Positions 8,456 to 16,201 of a stretch of DNA of 64,000 nucleotides are shown piece by piece. Position numbers and translations under genes: made by a program. The stretch lies in assembly GCA_964439595.1 (NCBI GenBank), contig CAYTOK010000001.1, forward strand, positions 62,001 through 126,000, given 5' to 3'. The stretch is from CAIJXB01 sp964439595 (GTDB lineage: Bacteria; Chlamydiota; Chlamydiia; Chlamydiales; Rhabdochlamydiaceae). Each line of letters opens with the position of its first letter. Positions within the stretch are counted from its first letter, which is position 1. The notes below the pieces were generated by a model. That model was not told the origin of the DNA. It made no database searches and worked only from the letters and a program-made list of their open reading frames with translations.

Positions 8456-9709
8456 ATGACAAAGACTTATCAATGGTTAGTATATTCTCTAGGCGCTTTT
8501 TGCTTAGCTTCTGCTTTTTTTTCCTGGAATTTAAATCAAACTGTTAGGTCTTTGGGGAAAGAGTCTAAAGCGGTTTATAGTGCGCTGTTTCCTGAAGTAC
8601 TAGAAAAAATAAAAGAAGAAGAAGTGATTTCTAAGTGGGACAATGCTCTCTGCCCTTCTTTAAAAGGAGTTCCTTACGGCGAAGATTTGGGGATGATCAA
8701 ATCTGTTAAGAAATTAGAGATTAATGGTGTATTAGCTCCTCATAATGCTTCTATTTTGGAAGATAAAGATGGGTATTTGCTGTTTTTTCGTTACGACGTC
8801 AAGGATCGTGTAAAAATTTTAGGTGTTTCCACTCCTATTAGAGAGAAGATCCCGTTTATTAGTAAGAAGATGCCTTATAGAACTAACATTGGCGCCGTTC
8901 GTTTGGATAAAGATTTTAAGCAGGTTTCCTCTGTTCAAAGAATTGATACCGGAAGTGATTTTTCTGAAGATCCAAGAGCTTTTAAAGTAGGTGATTCTCT
9001 TTATATTTCTTACAATGACATGCAGGAAAATCCCCTATACAGCAGAACTATGCATCTAGCTTCTGTAAATGCAGAGACCCTTGCTACCATACACACTTTG
9101 GATATCGATCAGCATATTCAGCATGTGGATCAAATAAACCATATAGAGAAAAATTGGGCTCCTTTTGCTGTTAAGGGAGAAGATGGCGTTGATAGGATTT
9201 TTTTTGAGTACGGCATTAATCCTCATAAAATTATGCGGATGAAAAGTCCTACTTCTAATGAAATGGACCACCTTGTTTTTCCTCATGAGGTTTCTTTGCA
9301 GAAGATGCCTTGGAAGTCAAAGTGGGGACCTTTTAGAGGAGGAACTCCTGCAAGATTGGTGGATGGACAGTATCTAGGGTTTTTTCATACTTTATTTTAC
9401 GAAGGAAAAAGGCCTTGGTATGTAATGGGAGCCTATACATTTGAAGCAACTCCTCCTTATCGAGTTACGGCTGTGTCCCCCTCTCCAATTTTATTTAAAG
9501 GGATCTATGAGACGCCGACCAAAAACACAGCTCATTCTAATAAAAGAGCCATCTATCCAGCTGGAATAGCTCTTGGAGTTGAAGAAGGAAAGGATGTGGT
9601 GTATGTTTCTTGTGGGGAAAATGACTGTATTGTCAAGATTATTACTTTTGATAAAGAGGCTCTTTTAAATAGTTTAGCTCCGGTCCCTCTTTATAAAAAA
9701 ACTAAATAA
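8456..9709 (+). CDS. Exported five-bladed beta-propeller protein, GH130-like
   Basis: The N-terminus (LVYSLGAFCLASAFFSW) is a signal peptide or signal anchor, so the protein is probably periplasmic or membrane-tethered. The body shows motifs I associate with GH130-type mannoside phosphorylases/hydrolases: APHNASI, RTNIGAVRLD, SEDPRAFKVGDSLYISY, EKNWAPFAVKGED, FRGGTPA and a C-terminal AIYPAGIALG with VVYVSCGENDC. GH130 enzymes act on beta-mannosides, but the family assignment is from memory of motifs and the substrate is unknown. GTTAGGT precedes the ATG. The 3' end overlaps the convergent rpoN by 8 bp. Confidence 0.6.
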   Translation: MTKTYQWLVYSLGAFCLASAFFSWNLNQTVRSLGKESKAVYSALFPEVLEKIKEEEVISKWDNALCPSLKGVPYGEDLGMIKSVKKLEINGVLAPHNASILEDKDGYLLFFRYDVKDRVKILGVSTPIREKIPFISKKMPYRTNIGAVRLDKDFKQVSSVQRIDTGSDFSEDPRAFKVGDSLYISYNDMQENPLYSRTMHLASVNAETLATIHTLDIDQHIQHVDQINHIEKNWAPFAVKGEDGVDRIFFEYGINPHKIMRMKSPTSNEMDHLVFPHEVSLQKMPWKSKWGPFRGGTPARLVDGQYLGFFHTLFYEGKRPWYVMGAYTFEATPPYRVTAVSPSPILFKGIYETPTKNTAHSNKRAIYPAGIALGVEEGKDVVYVSCGENDCIVKIITFDKEALLNSLAPVPLYKKTK

Positions 9710-10991
9710 AGTAACTTTGTTTTCGTTTGCTTTGAGAAGGAATATGGAGGCTATTGCGATACTTAGTGATTGTTCTTCTAGCGCAAGGGATTCCCATTAG
9801 TTGCATTTTTTCTAAAAGTTCCCTATCAGAAAGGGGGGCTTCTTTATTTTCTTCCAGGATAAGTTTACTTAGTAGTTTCTTTGCTTGGTCACAGGAAATG
9901 TCAGTATGTAGGCTTCTGGCAAAAAGAGCTTTTAGTGGGATAATGCCCAAGGAACAAGAAAGGTTTTTATTTTCAATAGCTCTTGCAATCGTAGATTCAT
10001 GAAGCCCTATTTCCAAACTAGCTTCTTTTATTTTTATGGGTTTTAATGCTTCACAGTTTCCTTGAAGATAGTCTATTTGTTTGCTAACGAGGTACTCTGT
10101 TACTTTTTTTAACGTTTTTTTTCGTTTTTCTAGAGAATTGATAAGCCACCTAGCTTCTTTTTGATAAGTTTTAAAAACTAAATGTTCTTCTTTAGAAAGG
10201 GAATCTTTGCTAACTAGGTTATTTGTATTTTCTTTTAATTTAAAAGAGTCTCTAAGATAGATTTGCATTATTTGGTTTTCTTGTACCAGGTAGATGTCAA
10301 TAGAAAGCATAGGGGTGATTTTCTTATGAAAACGGTAGCCAGGGAATGGATTTAAGGGTGCTATGTCTACTTGAATCGCTTTTATCAGGTGATGCGAGGT
10401 TGTCCCTGTTTTTTTTTGTATAGAGACCCAGTTTTTTTGAATTAAATCAGCCCAATGATCTTTAATGATCAAGAAGCTTAAGGAAGATTCTTTACCCCGT
10501 GATTTTAGTTGTAATAGAAGGCTTTCTTGGATATTTGCAGCTCCAATTCCTGGAGGATCAAATTGTTTGATTTTTTCTAGGCAAAAGTGAAAGTCTTTAA
10601 CCGAAAACCCGGGAGGTAATTCTTCTTCTAAAAGAGTATAAAATCCCGTAGTATCTAAATTGCCAATGATCCATTCTGCCATAGGTAAATGGCTCTTTAT
10701 AAAAACTTCATGAGCTTGATTCATGAGATATTCAAAACACGATATTTCATGAGGTATTTGATTTTCAGGGTCGCCTATTTCTTGAAAAAAAGAACTTTCT
10801 TGTAAGTAAGTGATTTCTTCGTCTTCATCCCAATCTATTAGCGGATTTTGCGTGATTTTTTCTTCCAGCCAAATTTTTAGTTCTTCAGAGCCCATCTGCA
10901 AAATTTTAAGAGACTCTTGCATCGCTAAAGAGGGTAAAATTGCTTGCTTTTGTAGTGATGTTAAATTGTTTTTACTTTCCATCGGTCGCAT
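9702..10991 (-). CDS. rpoN: RNA polymerase sigma-54 factor
   Basis: Alternative sigma factor for -24/-12 promoters, which needs an AAA+ activator. Region I is recognisable in LTSLQKQAILPSLAMQESLK, followed by an acidic stretch (DWDEDEE). The RpoN box is CARRTITKYRNSLHIP at about residues 403-418 of 429. The length is a little short of the usual 450-480 because region II is short. No sigma-54 activator gene is in the window. It lies 78 bp downstream of uvrD; I recall the same rpoN-uvrD neighbourhood from Chlamydia trachomatis. Two in-frame ATGs (codons 1 and 4) are both possible starts. Confidence 0.93.
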   Translation of the reverse strand: MRPMESKNNLTSLQKQAILPSLAMQESLKILQMGSEELKIWLEEKITQNPLIDWDEDEEITYLQESSFFQEIGDPENQIPHEISCFEYLMNQAHEVFIKSHLPMAEWIIGNLDTTGFYTLLEEELPPGFSVKDFHFCLEKIKQFDPPGIGAANIQESLLLQLKSRGKESSLSFLIIKDHWADLIQKNWVSIQKKTGTTSHHLIKAIQVDIAPLNPFPGYRFHKKITPMLSIDIYLVQENQIMQIYLRDSFKLKENTNNLVSKDSLSKEEHLVFKTYQKEARWLINSLEKRKKTLKKVTEYLVSKQIDYLQGNCEALKPIKIKEASLEIGLHESTIARAIENKNLSCSLGIIPLKALFARSLHTDISCDQAKKLLSKLILEENKEAPLSDRELLEKMQLMGIPCARRTITKYRNSLHIPSQSKRKQSYFI

Positions 10992-11069
10992 ATTATTTTT
11001 TATTAAATAGTGGTATATTTTATAAATGCGACTTATTTATATTATTGTCTACTAGAAAAAAGTTTGTTT

Positions 11070-13205
11070 TTATCTATAAGCTTCAGTTTTGGTTAATTTG
11101 GCATATTTAGCAGAAAGAGAGCGCAGCTTATTTTCTTTTAAGAAAAAAACATCATAGGTAAGCCCTATTGAAGTGTTGTATTGTTTTTCTAGGGTGCCGA
11201 TGCCAAAATCTTTATGAAAAACAGAGTCTCCCTCTTTAAGGGATTCCGGTTCGGCAGGGCCTTCTTCTTCTTCGTCTTCTTCTTTTATTCGATAAGAGGA
11301 TAAATTTTTTAGGAATTTTAAGGGGATTTCTTGTAAAAACCGGCTAGGGACCATATCCCTTGCACTCCCCCACAAAAAGCGCATTCTTGCTGCTGTAAGA
11401 TATAAATGTTCTTTTGCTCTTGTAATTCCCACATAGCAAAGGCGTCTTTCCTCTTCTAGTAATGAGGGGGAATCTTTGGAATTGAGATGAGGAAAAAGGC
11501 CCTCTTCTAAACCAACAAGGAAGACAAGAGGAAATTCAAGCCCTTTTCCGCTATGAAGTGTCATTAATTTGACACAGTCATCCGTTTCATGAGAATTATC
11601 AGAGGATGGTTTTAGTGCTATTTCTTCTAAGAAAAGAGAAAGAGAGGGGGTTTCTGTTTCTTGCTCCCACTCTATGGCTTTTGCTACTAGTTCCTCTATA
11701 TTTTCTTTTCGTTCTAAGTAAGTTTCCATATCCTCTTTAAGATAGTCAAGGTATCTAGATTTTTCTATAGCGAGGGAGAGAATTTCACTGAGAGGTTTTT
11801 TCTCTATAATTTGCGCTCTTAAGCTTTGAATAAGTTCAAAGTAATCGCACACGCCCTGGAGTTGTTTAGTGGAAAGTTTAATTTCTACTTCTTTTTTTAG
11901 GATTTGTTTGCAGAGAGAGAAAATGCCTATTTGCTTTTGCATAGCAAGCTCTTGAAGTTTTTCTAAAGCAGAAGGTCCGATACCCCTTTTAGGGATATTA
12001 ATAGTTCTAGAAAAAGCGATAAAATCACAGTCAGATAGAAGCATTCGTAGTAAGGATAAAAGATCTTTGATCTCCCTTCTTTGGTAAAAGGAGAGGCCTC
12101 CAATGATAGTATAGGGAATTTTTGCTTTTAATAGGGCGTCTTCAAAAGTTCTTGATTGAAAATTTGTTCTATAGAAAATGGCACAATCTTTATAGCTTAA
12201 CTTGCTTAATTGACAGAATGTATAGATTTTTTGGCAGACAAATTCTGCTTCTTGTTTTTCATTATAAGCAATATATAATCCAATTTTTTCACCTTGTTCT
12301 TTGCTGCTCCAGAGATTTTTTTCCAAACGGCCTTCGTTACACTGAATAAGAGCATTGGCAGCTTCTAGTATGTTATTGCAGCTTCTATAGTTTTGCTCTA
12401 GCCGTATTATCTGCGTGTTTTCATAATCTTTTTCAAAACGCAAAATATTGCCAATATCGGCGCCGCGCCAAGAGTAGATAGACTGGTCTGGATCTCCTAC
12501 AGCGAAAATATTATTATGTTTTTGGCAAAGAAGTTTTATCATCAAGTACTGAGCGTGATTTGTATCTTGATATTCGTCAATTAAAATAAAATTCCATCTT
12601 TTTTGGTACTGTAATAAAACTTCAGGAAATTCTTGAAATAATTTAACGCTAAGAAAAAGAAGATCATCAAAATCTAGTGCGTTATATTGCTTAAGTTTTG
12701 CTTGGTAGAGTCTATAGATCTGTTTGAATGGGTTTGATTCATCAGGGAGGTTATCAGCATCTAGTAGTTCACTTTTGGATTGGGAAATTTGTTTTTTTGT
12801 GGCTTTAAGCAGGTTTTTATCTTCCTTGATTCCAAGAGAAGAAAAGCATTCTTTTAAAGTTTTTTCGCTGTCATCTTCATCTATAATAAGGAAGTCGTGT
12901 CCATATCCTAATTTGTGTATAGATTCTCGCAAAATTCGGGCAGAGAGACTATGAAATGTACATGTTAAAACGTGAGTACTCGCAGATTTTAAGATCCTGT
13001 TTTTCATTTCTTCGGCGGCTTTATTAGTAAAAGTTACAGCTAGGATTTCCGAAGAAGGAATGCCGATTTTTAATAGGTGAAGGATTCTTTCTGTTACTAC
13101 CTTTGTTTTTCCAGAACCCGCGCCTGCTAAGATGAGCATGGGGCCTTCAATATGTGTTATGGCTTTTTTTTGTTCGGGATTAAGATCTATTTCTGCAGTT
13201 TGCAT
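11070..13205 (-). CDS. uvrD: UvrD/PcrA-type DNA helicase (SF1A)
   Basis: A 3'-5' superfamily 1 helicase for nucleotide excision repair, mismatch repair and clearing of stalled forks. Q motif region LNPEQKKAI; Walker A LAGAGSGKT (residues 26-34); motif II IDEYQDTNHAQY; motif III VGDPDQSIYSWRGAD; motif IV QNYRS; motif V VKLMTLHSGKGLEF; motif VI CYVGITRAKEHL. The C-terminal EGDSVFHKDFGIGTL resembles the Tudor-like domain of PcrA/UvrD that contacts RNA polymerase. 711 residues is normal. The start codon overlaps the stop of the upstream transporter gene (TAATG), so translation is probably coupled. Confidence 0.95.
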   Translation of the reverse strand: MQTAEIDLNPEQKKAITHIEGPMLILAGAGSGKTKVVTERILHLLKIGIPSSEILAVTFTNKAAEEMKNRILKSASTHVLTCTFHSLSARILRESIHKLGYGHDFLIIDEDDSEKTLKECFSSLGIKEDKNLLKATKKQISQSKSELLDADNLPDESNPFKQIYRLYQAKLKQYNALDFDDLLFLSVKLFQEFPEVLLQYQKRWNFILIDEYQDTNHAQYLMIKLLCQKHNNIFAVGDPDQSIYSWRGADIGNILRFEKDYENTQIIRLEQNYRSCNNILEAANALIQCNEGRLEKNLWSSKEQGEKIGLYIAYNEKQEAEFVCQKIYTFCQLSKLSYKDCAIFYRTNFQSRTFEDALLKAKIPYTIIGGLSFYQRREIKDLLSLLRMLLSDCDFIAFSRTINIPKRGIGPSALEKLQELAMQKQIGIFSLCKQILKKEVEIKLSTKQLQGVCDYFELIQSLRAQIIEKKPLSEILSLAIEKSRYLDYLKEDMETYLERKENIEELVAKAIEWEQETETPSLSLFLEEIALKPSSDNSHETDDCVKLMTLHSGKGLEFPLVFLVGLEEGLFPHLNSKDSPSLLEEERRLCYVGITRAKEHLYLTAARMRFLWGSARDMVPSRFLQEIPLKFLKNLSSYRIKEEDEEEEGPAEPESLKEGDSVFHKDFGIGTLEKQYNTSIGLTYDVFFLKENKLRSLSAKYAKLTKTEAYR

Positions 13206-14116
13206 TATGTGGACTCTATGTTTTTTTGTTCTTCTTTTTTAGCTCGGTATAAGATGTATAGGTTACTACTGATAATAAAGCCAGCGCCAAGTAAGGTACA
13301 TAGATCAGGTGGGGTGTTCCACCAAAGTAGATCTAATGTTAAAACCCAAATAAAACTAGAATAGTCTATAGGGGCTAAAGAGGAGGCTTTTGCATAGCGC
13401 AGCGCTTGAGCTACAGTGTATTGGGCAGCAGCAGTGATAACTCCAACGATTGCAAAGAGTCCCCAGTCCTGCCAGGGCATAGGTTGCCAGGAAGTGATAA
13501 GAAAAGGAAAGGTGACAAGGATCATAAATAGATTAGGATAAATCGCAATAGCTAAGCTATGTTCTGTTTTTGTGAGCTTTCTAATGAGAATTTTATTTAA
13601 AGAGCCTAGGATCGTTCCAAATAAAATAATAAGGGATGCTACTTGAAAAAGAGAGGGGCCAGGTCGTAAAGCGATTAGAACTCCTATAAATCCCCAAAAA
13701 ACAGCAATCCATTTATCTTTACTAATGGCCTCTTTAAGAAAAAGTGCGCTAAAAATAATCATAAAAAAAGAGGAGGTATAGCTAAGCGTATAAACTAAAG
13801 TTAAAGAATTAAGAGAGAAGGCGAACATGAAAGTATAAGTATAGGCTAAGCTTACAATAAGTCTAACTGCGTGGCGCATTTTTTGATTAGTATGAAAAAC
13901 TTCCTTGAATCCTCCTTGAAAAAAAATGGCGATCACTAAGGGAATAAGTCTGGTTGTTCCCCTAAGGAAAGAAGTTTGTGGTACGGAATATGTTCCCATA
14001 AGATGTTTCACAAAAGAGTCGGAAAGAGGATAGAGAGCAAGCCCAAGTAGCATAAGTAGTCCCCCTAATAAAGGTCTATGATGCCATCTGCGATCTTTAG
14101 AAATTACTTGGTCCAT
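13205..14116 (-). CDS. EamA/DMT-family transporter, ten membrane helices
   Basis: Inner-membrane drug/metabolite-type transporter. It has two EamA repeats: about ten hydrophobic helices across 303 residues, with the first beginning at GGLLMLLGLALYPLSDSFVKH and an RGTTRLIPLV loop typical of the group. The C-terminus is a short charged tail (RAKKEEQKN). The substrate cannot be read from sequence. Related carriers in chlamydiae and rickettsiae import S-adenosylmethionine, so that is a reasonable but unproven candidate. It is the first gene of a block with uvrD (shared TAATG) and probably rpoN. Confidence 0.85.
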   Translation of the reverse strand: MDQVISKDRRWHHRPLLGGLLMLLGLALYPLSDSFVKHLMGTYSVPQTSFLRGTTRLIPLVIAIFFQGGFKEVFHTNQKMRHAVRLIVSLAYTYTFMFAFSLNSLTLVYTLSYTSSFFMIIFSALFLKEAISKDKWIAVFWGFIGVLIALRPGPSLFQVASLIILFGTILGSLNKILIRKLTKTEHSLAIAIYPNLFMILVTFPFLITSWQPMPWQDWGLFAIVGVITAAAQYTVAQALRYAKASSLAPIDYSSFIWVLTLDLLWWNTPPDLCTLLGAGFIISSNLYILYRAKKEEQKNIEST

Positions 14117-14220
14117 GAAATTCCGTAGGCTGCGTTTTTTGTCTTGCTTATTATGCCATAGTAAACATAAAGAACAATAACTCTAATAAGGAAAAGTTAA
14201 TCTATTTTATTTTTTAGGGA

Positions 14221-14250
14221 AAAAAGGACCCAACAGGGTCCCTTTTTTTT
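14221..14250 (-). terminator. Rho-independent terminator after the MFS gene
   Basis: The hairpin GGACCC-AACA-GGGTCC is flanked by six A on the left and a T run on the right. Read on the minus strand it ends with a U tract 115 bases after the MFS transporter stop. It could also work on the plus strand. Confidence 0.75.
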
Positions 14251-14366
14251 CTTTAAAACTGATTTTTTTCGAAAATTATTTTTGTGGTGAAAGTTTGCTA
14301 GTTAATTCACAGGCTTGTTTCTAATTTCCGAATAAAACCATATCATGGTAAATAGAGGAATTATTT

Positions 14367-15593
14367 TTATGCCTCATTTTTAATTTTTATAGTTTTAGTT
14401 TCTAGTTTATATAATAAGATAAAACCACCAGTTCCTAAAAAAAGAGCTACGGGAATGGCTGTTATACCAAAGCTAAGGGAGATAGAGCTTGTTGGCCCCC
14501 CCATAAAGTTGATGATTCCCCCTATAATCGTATGAAATGCATAACCAAAAATCATAATGATCATATTGGCAACAGCTGTAGTTAATCCGGCTACTTCTTC
14601 ACGCACGTAGGTGGAGGCTTTATAAATAGCTAGAATTTGATAGCCACAGCACGCTCCGATGAGCATAAAGCTTAAAGTAAGGATGCTGGAGGGTAAATGA
14701 CAAAGTAGTAAAAGAGAAAAGAAAGAGGCCATTATGATTCCGGCTCCTATGATTGTACCAAGGTAGCTGCCTACTTTATCGGCAATGATACTTAGCATTG
14801 GCGCTCCAAAGCACATACCTATAAAAATTGCTCCTGGGATACTTGCCGCTGTTATACTGTCAAATCCATAAACTTGTTTTAAAAATACTGTGCCCCATAC
14901 ATCAGCAAACCCTTCTAAAGGGCCTACCATGAATCCTGCAAAAATACAGGATAAGATAACCTTTTTGTTGCTTAACACCTCTTTTATATCAGATAGCACG
15001 GTCCTTTCTGGAGCTTTTTTCATATTGGGGACTATCATGTAAGTTAAGGCTGCCAAAAGTATTCCACTGGCGGCAAATAATTGAATAACGGATTGATAGC
15101 CAAGTGTTTCTTTTAAATAACTTACAGGCCCCCCTCCGTAGATTGCTCCAAGTAATCCTATCATGACAGAGAGGCTTAGCATTCTAGGGAATTTTTTTTC
15201 ACTAAATGTCATTCTGATGATTTTAAAAAGTCCTAAAATAGCTGCAGAAGAGCCTAGTCCGATGAAAAATCTTCCAACAGTGGGGTATATCCAGTGCTCT
15301 GCAAAAAGAAGGGGCATTAACCCTATAACAGTAAGGAAAATACAGGCTGTCATGATTTTTTTAGGGCCGTAACGGTCAAGCATAATACCTACAGGTAAAT
15401 GGAGTAGGGAGTATCCAATATAGTAAATACCGGAGAATTGACCGAAGGTGGCCGATTCCATGTTAAACTGCTCCATAATGTCAGTTAACATAATTCCTGG
15501 CATAACCCGCAAAACATATTGATATGCATAAAATATGGAAGCAATTACCCATACCATCCAGGCAATCACGCGCGAAGAAGAGGTGGAAGTCAT
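14367..15593 (-). CDS. Major facilitator superfamily transporter
   Basis: Twelve-helix inner-membrane secondary transporter. MFS motif A is seen as GIMLDRYGPKKIM after helix 2, and the sequence repeats as two six-helix halves separated by a charged loop near MKKAPERTVLSD. The N-terminus SSSRVIAWMVWVIASIFYAYQ is the first helix. The frame reaches further upstream to a TTG without a ribosome binding site; I chose the ATG preceded by AAAGGA at 9 bases, giving 408 residues. Substrate unknown. Chlamydiae import many host metabolites, so a sugar-phosphate, amino acid or organic acid carrier is possible. Confidence 0.85.
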   Translation of the reverse strand: MTSTSSSRVIAWMVWVIASIFYAYQYVLRVMPGIMLTDIMEQFNMESATFGQFSGIYYIGYSLLHLPVGIMLDRYGPKKIMTACIFLTVIGLMPLLFAEHWIYPTVGRFFIGLGSSAAILGLFKIIRMTFSEKKFPRMLSLSVMIGLLGAIYGGGPVSYLKETLGYQSVIQLFAASGILLAALTYMIVPNMKKAPERTVLSDIKEVLSNKKVILSCIFAGFMVGPLEGFADVWGTVFLKQVYGFDSITAASIPGAIFIGMCFGAPMLSIIADKVGSYLGTIIGAGIIMASFFSLLLLCHLPSSILTLSFMLIGACCGYQILAIYKASTYVREEVAGLTTAVANMIIMIFGYAFHTIIGGIINFMGGPTSSISLSFGITAIPVALFLGTGGFILLYKLETKTIKIKNEA

Positions 15594-15681
15594 AAAAATA
15601 GATCCTTTGTATGAAAATTTAATCTTTAGGGCCCTCTTTGGGTCCAAGTTAATAATAGGAAAATGTAGGAGAGTCTATATG

Positions 15682-15807
15682 TTAGTGTGCCTGCCGGCAC
15701 AGAAGGGCTAAAGCAAGAAGGTTGGAAATAGAAGTCACGGTTGTTGCTAGGTTATAGCGACACTTCTTATAAAAAGTAGGGTGTGAATATTTTTTTTTCG
15801 TGTTCAT
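15682..15807 (-). CDS. Possible 41-residue small protein or leader peptide
   Basis: A short frame starts MNTKKKYSHPTFYKK and ends in a hydrophobic stretch (TSISNLLALALLC). AGGT lies upstream of the ATG, and it sits about 90 bases ahead of the MFS gene in the same orientation. A leader peptide or small membrane protein are the two readings. A frame this short arises easily by chance, so the support is weak. Confidence 0.22.
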   Translation of the reverse strand: MNTKKKYSHPTFYKKCRYNLATTVTSISNLLALALLCRQAH

Positions 15808-16052
15808 GGACCTAATTCTAGCAAATCTGAGGGGAAATGAGCAAGAGGGAAAGGTTTTAAAAATCTAATTGCTGATTTTTTAGGCAAAAACAGCTATCTC
15901 TCTAAAAGAAGGGGGTCTTTTTAAGAGTAACTCTTCAAAAGACAGGGGTGTTTTAGGGATTTAAAAAAATAAAAACATAGGAACATCAGTTAAACGTGGT
16001 TACGATTAGAATGGTGACAGGTGGAGTGATGTTGTAATTCGGCGAACAAAAT

Positions 16053-16101
16053 AATCATTTTTGTGAGAAAAGTGCGAATTGGAATCATTTTTGTGAGAAA
16101 A
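16053..16101. repeat. Two direct repeats of a 19-bp motif
   Basis: AATCATTTTTGTGAGAAAA occurs twice, 30 bp apart, both preceded by a purine-rich flank. The spacing and short tandem pattern look like a regulator binding array, but no gene starts next to it in either direction. Confidence 0.6.
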
Positions 16102-16169
16102 TAAAGGTTTTCTAGAGGTTTTAGGGAAAAATGGCATTTTTTAAGAGTATTGCTCTATTTTATTACGAG

Positions 16170-16195
16170 CTAGGCTCCTTTTTTAAGGAGCCTAG
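16170..16195 (-). terminator. Hairpin after putA
   Basis: A perfect 11-bp stem CTAGGCTCCTT with loop TTTT begins 7 bases past the putA stop. No clear U tract follows on the minus strand, so it may protect the 3' end of the mRNA as well as terminate. Confidence 0.6.
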
Positions 16196-16201
16196 AACCC
16201 T

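Larger units (their letters stand above)
15594..16169. other. Intergenic stretch with hairpins and repeats, no firm gene
   Basis: About 575 bases between the MFS gene and putA. It contains a possible 41-codon minus-strand frame, an imperfect hairpin GTCTTTT-AAGAGT/ACTCTT-AAAAGAC at 15915-15943, and two direct repeats of AATCATTTTTGTGAGAAAA 30 bp apart at 16053 and 16083. No long frame, tRNA or known RNA was recognised. The repeats resemble operator-like sites and may remain from a lost gene. Confidence 0.5.
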
